Of a DNA stretch of 64,000 nucleotides, positions 8,679 through 17,929 are shown piece by piece. The position numbers and the translations under genes were made by a program. Source of the DNA: Streptomyces rhizosphaerihabitans (GTDB lineage Bacteria > Actinomycetota > Actinomycetes > Streptomycetales > Streptomycetaceae); the NCBI RefSeq assembly GCF_025399795.1, contig NZ_JAODTZ010000008.1, forward strand, positions 124,001-188,000, in the 5' to 3' direction. The notes beneath the pieces are model-generated. The model had not been told where the DNA came from, did not search any database, and saw only the letters and a list, made by a program, of their open reading frames with translations. Each line of letters begins with the position of its first letter. The first letter of the stretch is position 1.

Positions 8679-9728
8679 ATGCGCTCATCTCGTCGCCATC
8701 CCCTTTTCGTACCGGCGCTGTTGTGCGCGCTCGCGGTCCTCGCGGCCCGGCCGGCGGTGGCCGAGGGCGACGGCGACGGCGCGGACCTCGACATCAGTGC
8801 CCAGGTGGCGCGGCTGTACGAGGACGCCTCCGTGGCGACGGGGCAGTACGAGACGGGGCGGCAGGATGCCGAGGCGCAGCGTGGCCGGGCTGAGCGGGCT
8901 GAGCGGCTCCTCGTGCGGGAGCGTCAGGAGATCGCGGTCCTGCACGAGGACCTGGGCCGGATCGCGAGCGCCCAGTACCGGCAGGGCGGCGGGCTGCCGT
9001 ACACGGCGCAGATCCTGTTCGCGAAGGACCCCGACGATCTGATGCGCGGTCAGCGTGCCGTGCGGCGAGCCGATCTGGCCGTCGTCAAAGCCGTCGCGAA
9101 GAGCCGGCGCGCCGAGGGCCGGCTCGCCGCGGACGAGGCGAAGGCCCGCTCCGAGTGGCAGGCGCTGGAGAAGCGGAAGGGGGAACTCGCCGAGATCAAG
9201 CGGACCATCGAGGCGAAACTCGACGAGGCGCGGTGGGCGCTGCAGAGCCGGGCGGACGTCTCGGTGGCGGCCGGTTCCTGCCGTGGGGCGGTCCGTCTCG
9301 ACCAGCCGCCGGTGGACTCCACCCGGGCGTGGGTCGCGCCGGTGGAGACGTACGAACTTTCCGCGGGTTTCGGCAGCGGGGGCGAGCACTGGGCGCGCCG
9401 GCACACCGGGCAGGACTTCGCGGTGCCCATCGGCACCCCGGTGCGGGCGGTCGGGGAGGGCCGGGTGGTGAAGGTGTCCTGTGGCGGTGCCTTCGGCATC
9501 GAGATCGTGGTCGAGCACCCCGGCGGCTACTACACGCAGTACGCACATCTCGCGGCCGTCGCCGTCGACCAGGGGCAGCGGGTCTCGACCGGGGAGTGGA
9601 TCGGGCAGTCGGGCACGAGCGGCAACTCGACCGGCCCGCATCTGCACTTCGAGGTGCGGGTGACACCGGAGACGGGATCGGCGATCGACCCGGTGCCGTG
9701 GCTGGCGGAGCACGGGGTCATTGTGTAG
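8679..9728 (+). CDS. secreted M23 (LytM-type) peptidoglycan endopeptidase
   Basis: About 349 aa: an N-terminal signal peptide (RR near the start, a hydrophobic stretch and AVA at the end), then an Ala/Arg/Glu-rich coiled coil (about 30-190) and a C-terminal LytM domain (about 225-349). The zinc ligands are visible as HTGQDF and HLHFEV. Such coiled-coil/LytM proteins cut peptide cross-links or activate amidases during growth and division. ATG 8679 is chosen because the signal peptide begins there. An in-frame GTG at 8628 would add 17 unlikely residues. The ribosome-binding site is weak. It stands alone between two terminators. Confidence 0.87.
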   Translation: MRSSRRHPLFVPALLCALAVLAARPAVAEGDGDGADLDISAQVARLYEDASVATGQYETGRQDAEAQRGRAERAERLLVRERQEIAVLHEDLGRIASAQYRQGGGLPYTAQILFAKDPDDLMRGQRAVRRADLAVVKAVAKSRRAEGRLAADEAKARSEWQALEKRKGELAEIKRTIEAKLDEARWALQSRADVSVAAGSCRGAVRLDQPPVDSTRAWVAPVETYELSAGFGSGGEHWARRHTGQDFAVPIGTPVRAVGEGRVVKVSCGGAFGIEIVVEHPGGYYTQYAHLAAVAVDQGQRVSTGEWIGQSGTSGNSTGPHLHFEVRVTPETGSAIDPVPWLAEHGVIV

Positions 9729-9780
9729 GCCCGGCGGCGGCGCACAGCGGCTGCGGTGGGGTGAAACCCGAACGACCCCC

Positions 9781-9858
9781 GTACGCCCGCGTCTCCCTCA
9801 CGCCCGCTGTACGCCCGCTGTACGCCCGCGTCTCCCGCACGCCCGCTGCACGACCCCG
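9781..9858. repeat. two copies of a 39-bp direct repeat (TACGCCCGC words)
   Basis: The 306-bp gap after the M23 peptidase holds two tandem copies of a 39-bp unit (9781-9819 and 9820-9858). The unit is built from TACGCCCGC words. No gene is seen here. The rest of the gap is GC-rich spacer followed by a terminator. Confidence 0.65.
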
Positions 9859-9980
9859 TACGACTGCCGTACGGCCACCTCACGACCGCAGTGGGGACCG
9901 CCTCAGGACCGCAGTGCGAGCACCCCACGACTGCTGCGCGGACGCTGCGAAAGCCGATCGGCGGAACTGGGAAGCGAACG

Positions 9981-10018
9981 CCGCGGGGCCTCCGGCATGT
10001 TCGCCGGAGGCCCCGCGG
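9981..10018. terminator. bidirectional terminator between convergent genes
   Basis: Perfect 16-bp stem (9981-9996 with 10003-10018) and a 6-nt loop. It lies between the plus-strand M23 peptidase and the end of the minus-strand HAD gene, so it can serve both. Confidence 0.9.
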
Positions 10019-10034
10019 TCGTGCTGCCGGGCGG

Positions 10035-10904
10035 TTACGAGCGGTCGGCCAGGATCCGCTCGATCACGACCGCCACCCCGTCCTCGTTGTTCGCGACCGT
10101 GCGCCCGGAGGCGGCGGCGATCACGGCGGGGTGGGCGTTGCCCATCGCGTACGACCGGCCGGCCCAGGTGAGCATCTCGACGTCGTTCGGCATGTCGCCG
10201 AAGGCCACGACCTCCTCGGGGGAGATACCGCGTTCGGCACAGCACAGCGCGAGGGTGCTGGCCTTGGAGATGCCGGGGCCGCTGATCTCCAGAAGGGCAC
10301 TGGGGCTCGACCTGGTCACGTTGGCCCGGTCGCCGATGGCCGGGCGGGCGACGGTGAGGAAGTCGTCCGGGTCCATGTCCGGGTGGTACGCGAGCACCTT
10401 CAGCACCGGCTGATCGGCGTCCAGAGCATCCTCGGCGAGGAGTTTCTCGGCGGGCGCGACGATCTCCGGGGGCTCCATGTGCATGAGGGGGTAACCCGGT
10501 TCGAGATGGAGGCCGTACGTCCGCTCGACGGCACACACCGTGCCGGGGGCGGCGGAACGCAGCACCTGGATGACGTCCAGGGCGATGTCGGGCGTCAGTT
10601 CGCGGATCTTGACGAAGCGGTGGGCGCCGGGACCGCCGTGCAGGTCGACCACGGCGGCGCCGTTGCCGCAGATGGCCAGGCCGTGCCCGTGGACGTGGTC
10701 GCTGACGACGTCCATCCAGCGGGCCGGGCGGCCGGTGACGAAGAAGACCTCGATGCCGGCCTGTTCGGCGGCGGCGAGGGCGGCGATCGTGCGGTCGGAC
10801 ACCGATTTGTCGTCGCGCAACAAGGTGCCGTCGAGGTCCGTGGCGATCAGCCGGGGCGGGACGGTGGAGGCCGGAGTCTCGGGCCGGCGAGTCGCTGAGG
10901 TCAC
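10035..10904 (-). CDS. HAD-superfamily (Cof/IIB-type) phosphatase
   Basis: Cytosolic phosphatase of 289 aa. The HAD motif I DLDGTLL carries the nucleophile Asp23 and general acid Asp25. A motif II threonine follows in VTGRP. The late [10 protein letters not shown] segment provides the Mg2+-binding aspartates. The IIB cap makes sugar phosphates or flavin/coenzyme phosphates the usual substrates, but the substrate cannot be read from sequence. The GTG at 10904 has GGGAGA 8 nt upstream and is preferred over in-frame codons further out. A paralogue of the same type lies at 38800-39660. Confidence 0.88.
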   Translation of the reverse strand: MTSATRRPETPASTVPPRLIATDLDGTLLRDDKSVSDRTIAALAAAEQAGIEVFFVTGRPARWMDVVSDHVHGHGLAICGNGAAVVDLHGGPGAHRFVKIRELTPDIALDVIQVLRSAAPGTVCAVERTYGLHLEPGYPLMHMEPPEIVAPAEKLLAEDALDADQPVLKVLAYHPDMDPDDFLTVARPAIGDRANVTRSSPSALLEISGPGISKASTLALCCAERGISPEEVVAFGDMPNDVEMLTWAGRSYAMGNAHPAVIAAASGRTVANNEDGVAVVIERILADRS

Positions 10905-10990
10905 GTGCTCATTCTCCCGCATATATGCGCACGGCCGTGCGGCGGTCTGCACACGTGAGTGGTTACCGTCCTCACCAGTGCCGTCACACC

Positions 10991-11029
10991 CTGTCGAACC
11001 CGGCGCCACCAGGCCGGGTTCCCGGACAG
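10991..11029 (-). terminator. terminator after the LLM-class gene
   Basis: 9-bp stem (10996-11004 with 11013-11021), reinforced by CTGTC/GACAG outside a small bulge. It sits just past the stop of the minus-strand oxidoreductase. Confidence 0.65.
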
Positions 11030-11040
11030 GGCGTCGGGTC

Positions 11041-11943
11041 TCAGGACAGCTGGGTGGCCGCTTCCATGGCGATCCGCTCGAAGACCTTCTCGTCGGCGGC
11101 GAAGTCCGAGTCGGGGATCGGCCAGTGGATCACGATGTCGGTGAAGCCCAGTTCGGCGTGCCGGCCCGCGAAGTCGACGAACGCGCCGAGGGACTCCAGG
11201 GGGCGGCTCCGGTCGGGGGTGAAGCCGGTGAGCAGGATCTTGTCGAGCTCCGCCACGTCCCTGCCGATCTCGGCACACGCGTCGGCCAGCCTGGCGACCT
11301 GCCCGCGAATGGCTTGAACCGACTGCTCGGGGGTGCCCGTCTCGAACAGTTTCGGGTCGCCGGTCGTCACCCATGCCTGCCCGTGACGGGCGGCGAGCTT
11401 CAGCCCGCGCGGGCCGGTGGCGGCCACGGCGAACGGCAGCCGGGGGCGCTGGACACAGCCCGGGATGTTGCGTGCCTCGTGCGCCGAGTAGAAATTGCCG
11501 CCGTAGGAGACGGAGTCCTCGGTGAGGAGCCGGTCGAGAAGCGGGACGAACTCACCGAAGCGGTCGGCGCGCTCACGCGGGGTCCACGGGTCCTGGCCGA
11601 GCGCGGTGGCGTCGAAACCCGTGCCGCCCGCGCCGATGCCCAGCGTGACCCGGCCGTTCGAGACGTCGTCGAGGGAGATCAGGTCCTTGGCGAGGGTCAC
11701 CGGATGCCGGAAGTTCGGCGAGGTCACGAGCGTGCCGAGGCGCAGCCGGTCGGTGACGGCGGCCGCCGCGGTCAGTGTCGGCACGGCCCCGAACCACGGG
11801 CCGTCGCGGAAGGTCCGCCAGGAAAGATGGTCGTAGGTGAACCCGGTGTGGAAGCCGAGCTGCTCCGCACGCTGCCACGCGGAACGCCCGCCCTCGTGCC
11901 AGCGGACGTACGGCAGGATCACGGTGCTCAGACGCAGACTCAT
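11041..11943 (-). CDS. LLM-class (luciferase-like) F420- or flavin-dependent oxidoreductase
   Basis: 300 aa, a full-length single-domain TIM barrel of the bacterial luciferase-like family. Recognisable segments are the N-terminal strand with [30 protein letters not shown], and the phosphate-binding [10 protein letters not shown]. Actinobacterial members of this type commonly use coenzyme F420 for hydride transfer, and no substrate can be inferred. It is transcribed alone on the minus strand, with its own terminator, 72 bp from the end of kptA. Confidence 0.85.
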   Translation of the reverse strand: MSLRLSTVILPYVRWHEGGRSAWQRAEQLGFHTGFTYDHLSWRTFRDGPWFGAVPTLTAAAAVTDRLRLGTLVTSPNFRHPVTLAKDLISLDDVSNGRVTLGIGAGGTGFDATALGQDPWTPRERADRFGEFVPLLDRLLTEDSVSYGGNFYSAHEARNIPGCVQRPRLPFAVAATGPRGLKLAARHGQAWVTTGDPKLFETGTPEQSVQAIRGQVARLADACAEIGRDVAELDKILLTGFTPDRSRPLESLGAFVDFAGRHAELGFTDIVIHWPIPDSDFAADEKVFERIAMEAATQLS

Positions 11944-12015
11944 GCATCGAGCGTAAACGGAGCCGGGGCGTGGCCGCCTCAGGGCAGTCCCCGGACCGGT
12001 GTCCGGCGCCCGGGA

Positions 12016-12564
12016 TCAGTGCGGACCGGGAAACCGCAGGTAGCCCGGGGGTACGGCCTCCGTCAGCCAGACGCCGTTGGCGCTGACCCGGAAGACATGG
12101 CCGTCGCGGTGCATGGCGGCGGCGTCCACGGAGAGCACGACCGGTCGGCCGCGGCGGGCGCCTACGCGGGTGGCCGTCTCCCGGTCCGCCGAGAGGTGCA
12201 CGTCGTGCCGGTTCATGGGCTTCAGGCCCTCGGCGCGGATCGGGTCCAGGTTGCGGGCCACGGTCCCGTGGTAGAGGTACGCCGGCGGGGTCGCCGGGGG
12301 CAGTCCGAGGTCGACCTCGACGGAGTGGCCCTGGCTGGCCCGGATCCGGGACCCCTCGACGGCGAAGCGCCGTTTGTCGTTGTTGGCCACCACATGATTG
12401 AGCTCGTCGCGGGTGAACCGGAAGCCGTGGGCGGCCGCCGCGGAGATCAGCGTGTCGATCTCGACCCAGCCGCCTTCGCCGAGCGTGAGTCCGATCCGCT
12501 CGGGCTGATGCCGCAGATGCTTCGAGAGGTACTTCGACACCTTCACGGTGCGTTTTTCATCCAT
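12016..12564 (-). CDS. kptA: RNA 2'-phosphotransferase (Tpt1/KptA)
   Basis: About 182 aa, the usual size for KptA. The family transfers an RNA 2'-phosphate to NAD+, giving ADP-ribose 1'',2''-cyclic phosphate. The N-terminal RNA-binding half holds [11 protein letters not shown] with the catalytic Arg18-His19 pair. The C-terminal ADP-ribosyltransferase-like half holds YLYHGT and HLSAD. Start ATG 12564 is chosen because homology begins there. The frame stays open for another 68 codons upstream, but those encode low-complexity Arg/Asp/Thr repeats. In bacteria the substrate is uncertain because the splicing pathway that makes 2'-phosphate is absent. Confidence 0.9.
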   Translation of the reverse strand: MDEKRTVKVSKYLSKHLRHQPERIGLTLGEGGWVEIDTLISAAAAHGFRFTRDELNHVVANNDKRRFAVEGSRIRASQGHSVEVDLGLPPATPPAYLYHGTVARNLDPIRAEGLKPMNRHDVHLSADRETATRVGARRGRPVVLSVDAAAMHRDGHVFRVSANGVWLTEAVPPGYLRFPGPH

Positions 12565-12690
12565 CCGTTCATCCGTCCGTCCTTCCGCCCGATCATCCGT
12601 CCGCTCATGCGACTGGGCGCACATCCGGTCACGCGTCCGGTCACGCGTCTGTCCATGCGTCCGGTCATCCGTCTGTTCTCTCATCCTCCC
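12565..12690. repeat. degenerate tandem repeat upstream of kptA
   Basis: About ten diverged copies of a 10-14-bp unit related to CGTCCGGTCATC. The repeat lies in the leader of kptA, reading into the minus-strand gene. It keeps the kptA frame open but has no protein-like composition. Confidence 0.55.
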
Positions 12691-12740
12691 AGCGTGCCTG
12701 GCGAGAGACGGATCACGCATTTGATTTTGGATCGGAGGTT

Positions 12741-12794
12741 TGATCCACAGCCAAGTGCGGTTATCCACAGGCGAATTGACGAATCTGTGGACAA
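12741..12794. promoter_or_regulatory. cluster of three DnaA boxes
   Basis: TTATCCACA at 12761-12769 and TTGTCCACA (minus strand, 12786-12794) are exact matches to E. coli-type and Streptomyces-type DnaA boxes. TGATCCACA at 12741-12749 differs by one base. The spacing is tight, in the gap between kptA and the merR-family gene. DnaA binding is inferred from consensus only. Confidence 0.7.
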
Positions 12795-12806
12795 CGAGGC
12801 TGTCTT

Positions 12807-13751
12807 TTAAGGTATTTCGTCAACAATGCTGTGGTGAGCGCTGTTTGCGGTCAGCCGGTCCAACGTGCGTGCCTGCAGCTCGCGTTCGGCGGCAGCTGTG
12901 ACGAACGCCGCCGCATGCTCGGCGCCAACCAGGTTTTCCACGGCCCGGATCGTCCCGGCGGCTACCTCCACCGTACGTATGCTTTCCGGTTCCTCCGGGA
13001 AGTGCCCGGCCGCGAGGTGCCGACTCAGATGGCGGGTGGCGAAGAGCCGCATGGCACGGGCGAGTTCGGCATCCACCGTCTGCTGCGCGAGCGGTCGCAG
13101 TCGCCGGACGAGCGAGGCCGCCTCGGCCGCTTCCGCATCGCTCGGCGGGTGCTCCCCGAGATAGCGCGCGAAGACATACTCCGTGGTGAACTCCAGGAAG
13201 CGGGAGGCGATGTGCTCGACCTGTCCCCGCAACTCCCGCAGATGGCAGGAGATCGCGGACAGGGGAACGCCCGCCGTGTACAACTCGACTGCCGCAGAAA
13301 GCTCTTGAGGGCTCGGAACGAGGAAGACGTCCTCATCGCCCGGAACGGGCTCCAGCACGCCGAGCTCCACGGCGTCCGCCACCGCAGCGTCGTCGGGACG
13401 ACCGCCGAACCGCTCCTCCAGCTCGGCCCGGGAGATCCGGGCGGCCTCCTCGCCGGTCCACGGCCCGTCGACCTCCGCGACCAGACCGAGTATCCCGCCG
13501 AGACCCCGGCCCGCGTCCCAGGCCTCCAGGAGCTCCTTGATCGAGGCCAGCGTGTAACCGCGGTCCAGGAGGTCGGCGATCTGCCGCAGCCGCGCCAGAT
13601 GGGCGTCCGCGTACACATTGGCGCGACCGCGCCGCTCGGGGCGGGGCAGCAGTCCGCGGTCCTGATAGGCGCGGATCGTCCGGACCGTGGCGCCGCTGCG
13701 GTGTGCCAGGTCCTCGATGCGGTACGCGACCCCGCCCGACTCGTCGCTCAT
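12807..13751 (-). CDS. MerR-family transcriptional regulator
   Basis: 314 aa with an N-terminal MerR winged helix (about 10-78: [20 protein letters not shown], then the helix with [11 protein letters not shown]). A long alpha-helical C-terminal domain of about 220 aa has no obvious metal-binding cysteines, so it is not a metal sensor of the classic type. It is probably a ligand- or partner-controlled activator. It is the last gene of the four-gene minus-strand operon, 25 bp after the metal-dependent hydrolase gene, so autoregulation of that operon is plausible. No operator palindrome was recognised. Confidence 0.88.
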   Translation of the reverse strand: MSDESGGVAYRIEDLAHRSGATVRTIRAYQDRGLLPRPERRGRANVYADAHLARLRQIADLLDRGYTLASIKELLEAWDAGRGLGGILGLVAEVDGPWTGEEAARISRAELEERFGGRPDDAAVADAVELGVLEPVPGDEDVFLVPSPQELSAAVELYTAGVPLSAISCHLRELRGQVEHIASRFLEFTTEYVFARYLGEHPPSDAEAAEAASLVRRLRPLAQQTVDAELARAMRLFATRHLSRHLAAGHFPEEPESIRTVEVAAGTIRAVENLVGAEHAAAFVTAAAERELQARTLDRLTANSAHHSIVDEIP

Positions 13752-13776
13752 CTCTTCCGCCCTCCCGCCCCGGGCC

Positions 13777-14754
13777 CTAGGAAGCCGCCGCCCGCCCGAT
13801 CGCCCCCACCGCCGACCGCGCCGCGGGCGACTGCGCCAGGTACTCGACGGCCCTGAGCAAAGAGCCCTCCTTCGACGGATGGTACGACCGCCGCAGATAG
13901 CGCGGTATGGCCGCGCCGAGTTCCTTCCAGCTGGGCAACAGCCCCTTGCGGACAGCCTTGTTGTGGGCCGCGAGCGAGTAGCGCAGACGGCCGGCGAGTT
14001 GGGGGTCGTGGCGGATCAGATAGCCGGTGCCCCACACCCACATGTAGAGCATCATCGGCGCGGTGACGGCCATGCCCGCGACACGCCGGGCGTACCGGGG
14101 CGCGCCCTCGCCGCCGCAGTGCTGGTACAGGTCGAAGGCCACCGAGCGGTGCTCGACCTCCTCCGCTCCGTGCCAGCGCAGCAGGTCGAGCATGACCTCG
14201 TCGGTGTCGGCGAGGTCCAGGCCCTCGGCCGTCAGCACCCAGTCGCCCAGCACCGCCGTGAACTGCTCGATCGCCGCGACCACCGACAGCCGGAAGCGCA
14301 GCCACTCCCGGGCCGGGACCGGTACCCCCCGGGGCGGTTCCTCGCCGAGCAGCTTCTCGAAGAGGAAGTCGACGTGCCGGGTGAAGCCGGAAGTGTCGAG
14401 CCGCTGGGCGGCGAGATGGTCGAGGACGTACGCGTGCTGCACGCTGTGCGTGGCCTCCTGGCCCATGAACCCCTTGACGTCCTTGCGGAGTTCGGGGTCG
14501 CGGACCAGCGGCAGAGCCTCCTTGAGGACCCTCACGAACCACCGCTCCCCGGCCGGGAGCAGCAGATGCAGCACATTGATGACGTGGGTGGCGGTGGGCT
14601 CTTCCGGGATCCAGTGCAGCGGGGTGTCCTCCCAGTCGAAGGACACCCGCCTGGGGACGATCGCGTGGCGGCCCTCGCTCACGGAACCGTCGGCCCGGCC
14701 CTCATCCGACGGTCTGGCCGGGCTGTCCGCGGCGTCTCCGGGTCGTTCGTTCAC
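13777..14754 (-). CDS. metal-dependent hydrolase (COG3687/PF10118 type)
   Basis: 325 aa. Helical protein with conserved His/Glu residues of a di-metal (ferritin-like) family annotated as predicted metal-dependent hydrolases: GQEATHSVQHA and WHGAEEVEHRSVAFD are the recognisable signatures. Its reaction is not established. The GTG start at 14754 overlaps the stop of the upstream SDR fusion gene as GTGA, so translation is coupled. The preceding frame is open through the whole SDR gene but encodes nonsense there. Confidence 0.82.
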   Translation of the reverse strand: MNERPGDAADSPARPSDEGRADGSVSEGRHAIVPRRVSFDWEDTPLHWIPEEPTATHVINVLHLLLPAGERWFVRVLKEALPLVRDPELRKDVKGFMGQEATHSVQHAYVLDHLAAQRLDTSGFTRHVDFLFEKLLGEEPPRGVPVPAREWLRFRLSVVAAIEQFTAVLGDWVLTAEGLDLADTDEVMLDLLRWHGAEEVEHRSVAFDLYQHCGGEGAPRYARRVAGMAVTAPMMLYMWVWGTGYLIRHDPQLAGRLRYSLAAHNKAVRKGLLPSWKELGAAIPRYLRRSYHPSKEGSLLRAVEYLAQSPAARSAVGAIGRAAAS

Positions 14755-16520
14755 AGGGGTGGCTCCATTCGTGCGATCGCGCGCAGCGTCCTGGGCGCGA
14801 AACGGTGCATGAGGTGGGCTCCGCGCGCCTCTGGGGTGACCGGTACGACCGCCTCGTTGCGTACGACCGCGCGCAGGATCGCGTCGGCGACTTTCTCCGG
14901 CGGGTAGTTGCGCAGCCCGTACAGTCGCGCCGACTTCTTCTGGCGGCGCTTCTCCTCGGCCGCGTCGACCCCGGCGAAGCGCGCGGTCGAGGTGATGTTC
15001 GTGTTGACGACGCCGGGGCAGATCGCCGAGACGCCGATGTCCTGCCCGGCCAGCTCCGCGCGCAGACACTCGCTGAGCATCAGGACGGCCGCCTTGGAGG
15101 TGCTGTAGGCGGGCAGAGCCTTCGAGGGCAGGTACGCCGCCGCCGACGCGGTGTTGACGATGTGGCCGCCCTGCCCGCGCTCGGCCATCTGCTTCCCGAA
15201 GAGCCGGCACCCGTGGATCACGCCCCACAGATTGACGTCGAGGACCTTCCTCCAGTCCTCCGGGGTGGTGTCGAAGAAGGAGCCGGAGAGGCCGATACCG
15301 GCGTTGTTCACCAGCACGTCCACCACGCCGTACTCGGCGGCGACCTTGTCGGCGAGCTTCTCCATGGCCTGCTCGTCGGAGACGTCGACCGTCTCGGCCC
15401 AGGCCGCGGGTGAGCCGATCAGCCGGGACATCTCCGCCGTGCGGGCCGCCGCCTCCGCGTCCCGGTCGACGGCCACCACGCGTGCGCCGGCCTCGGCGAA
15501 CGCGAACGCGGTGGCCCGCCCGATGCCGCTGCCGGCGCCGGTGACCAGCACCAGCTGCCCGCCGAACCGGTCGGCGTACCTGCCGGTGGCGACGGGTTCG
15601 GGTGCGGGCGTCCCGGCCTTGCGGCCCTCGTTGGCCGTGGCGAACTCGGATATCCAGGCGGCCAGTTGGTCGGGACGGGTCCGCGGGACCCAGTGCTTGG
15701 CGGGCAGTGTGCGGCGCACCAGCCGCGGGGCCCACGTCTCCAGTTCGTCGTAGAGCCGCTCGGAGAGAAAGGCGTCTCCCAGGGGCGTGACGAGCTGCAC
15801 GGGCGCGTGCGCGTACGCGTCCTCGCGGGGGCGGCCGAGCCGGGACCGTACGTTGTCGCGGTACAGCCACGTGCCGTGCGCCGCGTCCGAGGGCAGCGAC
15901 GGGGTCGGATAGTCGCCCGCGGGCACCTTCTCGACCCGCTGAAGGATCTTCGGCCACCGTTTGCCCAGGGGGCCGCGCCAGGCCAGCTCGGGCAGCACCG
16001 GCGTGTGCAGCAGGTACACGTACCAGGACTTGGCGCCCTGGCCGAGGAGCTGGCCGATCCTGCGCGGGGTGGGCCGCTTCATCCGCCGCTTGATCCAGTG
16101 GCCGAAGTGGTCGAGGGACGGACCGGACATCGACGTGAAGGACGCGATCCGGCCCTCGGTGCGCGCGACCGTGACGAACTCCCACGACTGCACCGAACCC
16201 CAGTCGTGGCCCACCAGATGCACCGGCTCGTCGGGACTCACCGCGTCGACGACCGCCAGGAAGTCGTCGGTCAGCTTCTCCAGCGTGAACCCGCCGCGCA
16301 GGGGCCGCGGCGCCGACGAACGGCCGTGTCCCCGTACGTCGTACAGCACGACATGGAAGCGGTCGGCGAGCCGGACGGCGACCTCGGACCACACCTCCTT
16401 GGAGTCCGGATAGCCGTGCACGAGCACCACGGTCGGCTGCCTGTCGTCGCCCAGCTCGGCGACGCACAGCTCGATTCCGCCCGTCCGCACCCAGCGCTCG
16501 CGCGCGCCCACGAGACTCAT
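14751..16520 (-). CDS. alpha/beta-hydrolase - short-chain dehydrogenase fusion enzyme
   Basis: 589-aa two-domain enzyme. Residues about 10-305 are an alpha/beta hydrolase of the epoxide-hydrolase/dehalogenase type, with HDWG and its aspartate nucleophile near 105. Residues about 320-580 are a classical SDR with TGAGSGIG near 326, NNAG and the YSTSK catalytic Tyr-Lys pair near 470. Fusion suggests that one domain opens or hydrolyses a substrate and the other oxidises or reduces the resulting alcohol. The actual substrate is unknown. The start ATG at 16520 forms an ATGA overlap with the M24 peptidase stop and has GGAGG upstream. The operon continues into the metal-dependent hydrolase. Confidence 0.88.
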   Translation of the reverse strand: MSLVGARERWVRTGGIELCVAELGDDRQPTVVLVHGYPDSKEVWSEVAVRLADRFHVVLYDVRGHGRSSAPRPLRGGFTLEKLTDDFLAVVDAVSPDEPVHLVGHDWGSVQSWEFVTVARTEGRIASFTSMSGPSLDHFGHWIKRRMKRPTPRRIGQLLGQGAKSWYVYLLHTPVLPELAWRGPLGKRWPKILQRVEKVPAGDYPTPSLPSDAAHGTWLYRDNVRSRLGRPREDAYAHAPVQLVTPLGDAFLSERLYDELETWAPRLVRRTLPAKHWVPRTRPDQLAAWISEFATANEGRKAGTPAPEPVATGRYADRFGGQLVLVTGAGSGIGRATAFAFAEAGARVVAVDRDAEAAARTAEMSRLIGSPAAWAETVDVSDEQAMEKLADKVAAEYGVVDVLVNNAGIGLSGSFFDTTPEDWRKVLDVNLWGVIHGCRLFGKQMAERGQGGHIVNTASAAAYLPSKALPAYSTSKAAVLMLSECLRAELAGQDIGVSAICPGVVNTNITSTARFAGVDAAEEKRRQKKSARLYGLRNYPPEKVADAILRAVVRNEAVVPVTPEARGAHLMHRFAPRTLRAIARMEPPL

Positions 16521-17359
16521 TTGTCCTCCGCCCAGCGCCGCACGTGCGGCAGATCGTCGTCGAGCCAGAACGCGCTCTGCTCGGGATCCCTGGAGTCCGT
16601 GACGACCAGGATCTCCTCGAACTTCGCGCCCGTACCCCGGAAACCGAGGTGCGGTTCGACCGCCCACAGCCCCGGCCGGGGCGGATGGTCGGAGAAGGTG
16701 TACGGCGACCACAGGGGGGACCAGCCTTCCCGGTGCCCGCGCAGCGCGTCGCTCGCCAGCCCCTTCAGGGACTGGGTGCCGAACCCGAACAGGCGCGGCG
16801 ACCAGGACCGCTCCTTCACCCGGTCCACCTTGTGCGCGATCACGCCGAACGGATACGCGCGGTGCCGGTTGGCGCAGCCCTGGCGGGTCATGAGCCGGTC
16901 GACGTCCTCGTAGATCTCCCGCAGGGACCGCCGCTCGCGCACCTCGCGCAGGATCAGCTCGCGGTGCGCCTCCAGATCGGCGAGCAGCCTGTCCTGCACG
17001 GGGTTCGGCCCGAGCGAGCCCGAATAGCCGATGTCCGCCGTGAAGCCCTTGTGTACCGGGGCCATGTCGAGGATGAAGGGCATCCCCGGCTCCAGCCGGC
17101 GGTCGGTGGGGAAGAACTGCAGCGGGATCCGGAAGCCGGCGAAGGCCGTGCGGTCACCGAACCAGGCGAACGGCAGATGGAACCAGTCCCGCACCCCGCG
17201 CTCACGCAGCCACACCCGCTGCATACGCGCAGCCTCGCGCTCGGTGACGCCGGGCTTCAGCTGCGCCGCGACCGCCTCCGCGCACGTGTACGCGAGGCGC
17301 TGGACCTCTCTGAACCCCCGTAGTTCCGCCGCGAGTTCGCCCGCCACTGCCGTCGCCAT
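16517..17359 (-). CDS. M24-family metallopeptidase
   Basis: About 280 aa with the pita-bread fold of methionine aminopeptidase/prolidase. The five metal ligands can be placed: two Asp in LDMAPVHKGFTADIGY, a His in VIAHKV, and Glu in AVEPHLG and KFEEILVV. The protein is cytosolic and of unknown peptide specificity. ATG 17359 is chosen over the outer GTG at 17413 because homology starts at MATAVAGELAAELR. It is the first gene of the operon that ends in the MerR regulator. Its promoter must lie in 17360-17460, where two GTGACA words 15 bp apart (17407, 17422) are possible regulator contacts. Confidence 0.85.
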   Translation of the reverse strand: MATAVAGELAAELRGFREVQRLAYTCAEAVAAQLKPGVTEREAARMQRVWLRERGVRDWFHLPFAWFGDRTAFAGFRIPLQFFPTDRRLEPGMPFILDMAPVHKGFTADIGYSGSLGPNPVQDRLLADLEAHRELILREVRERRSLREIYEDVDRLMTRQGCANRHRAYPFGVIAHKVDRVKERSWSPRLFGFGTQSLKGLASDALRGHREGWSPLWSPYTFSDHPPRPGLWAVEPHLGFRGTGAKFEEILVVTDSRDPEQSAFWLDDDLPHVRRWAEDK

Positions 17360-17460
17360 GCCACCGTCCCACCCTGTCCGCACCGACTGCGGTACGTGCC
17401 CGTAACGTGACACTGGCGAATGTGACAGTTGTTAGAGGCTGCGTCAATAGGGCTGCGGGC

Positions 17461-17573
17461 GGCCTGTGGACAACCAGCCCGGTTGTGGATGGCCGACTCC
17501 CGGGGCCCGTACCTGAGGGTGATCCTTGCGGGTCCGTGCGGTTCGAGGCTGACGCGGGTCGACCACGGAACGC
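17461..17573 (+). repeat. left copy of the island-flanking direct repeat
   Basis: About 113 bp, matching 34035-34141 in the same orientation at roughly 80% identity by eye. It includes identical blocks GGCCTGTGGACAACC, GCCCGTACCTGAGGGTGA and GAGGCTGACGCGG. It contains a DnaA box (TGTGGACAA, 17465-17473). The two copies bracket a 16.5-kb accessory block. Confidence 0.8.
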
Positions 17574-17709
17574 CCTGGCCGGTGCAGGACCTTCACCGCA
17601 CCAGGTATCAGGCTTCCACCTGCTCCAGCCTCGTCTGCGGCCTCCAGCGATCGCCTGGCCTCACTTCCGGCGAGGCTTGCAAGGTTGCTCCGTACCCTGC
17701 CGTAACGCC
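17574..17709. other. non-coding left edge of island
   Basis: No gene, RNA or repeat recognised between the direct repeat and the first terminator. Confidence 0.5.
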
Positions 17710-17745
17710 GAAGAGCCCAGGTCGCTTGGGTGACCTAGGCTCTTC
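17710..17745 (-). terminator. terminator downstream of the Imm32-like gene
   Basis: 14-bp stem with one mismatch (17710-17723 with 17732-17745), about 185 bp beyond the stop of the immunity gene on the minus strand. Confidence 0.7.
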
Positions 17746-17929
17746 GTTGTGGAACCTACTTGAGCAGCGTTTCGCTATCTGGCCTGGTCAGAGGCTTCAT
17801 TCTGAGCGTAGATGGTTGATGGCGCGTTGTCGGGGGCGGTCTGCTGTCATGTCCGAGTGCATCGCCCTCGGAGACCAGGTACACCCATCGATCACGCCAC
17901 AAGCCGCAGCCGACCGGATCAGGCGGCAG

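Noticed and set aside
13777..16467. 896-aa reading of the metal-dependent hydrolase frame
   Set aside because: Only the last 325 codons are protein-like. The upstream part is an out-of-frame reading of the hydrolase-SDR fusion gene.
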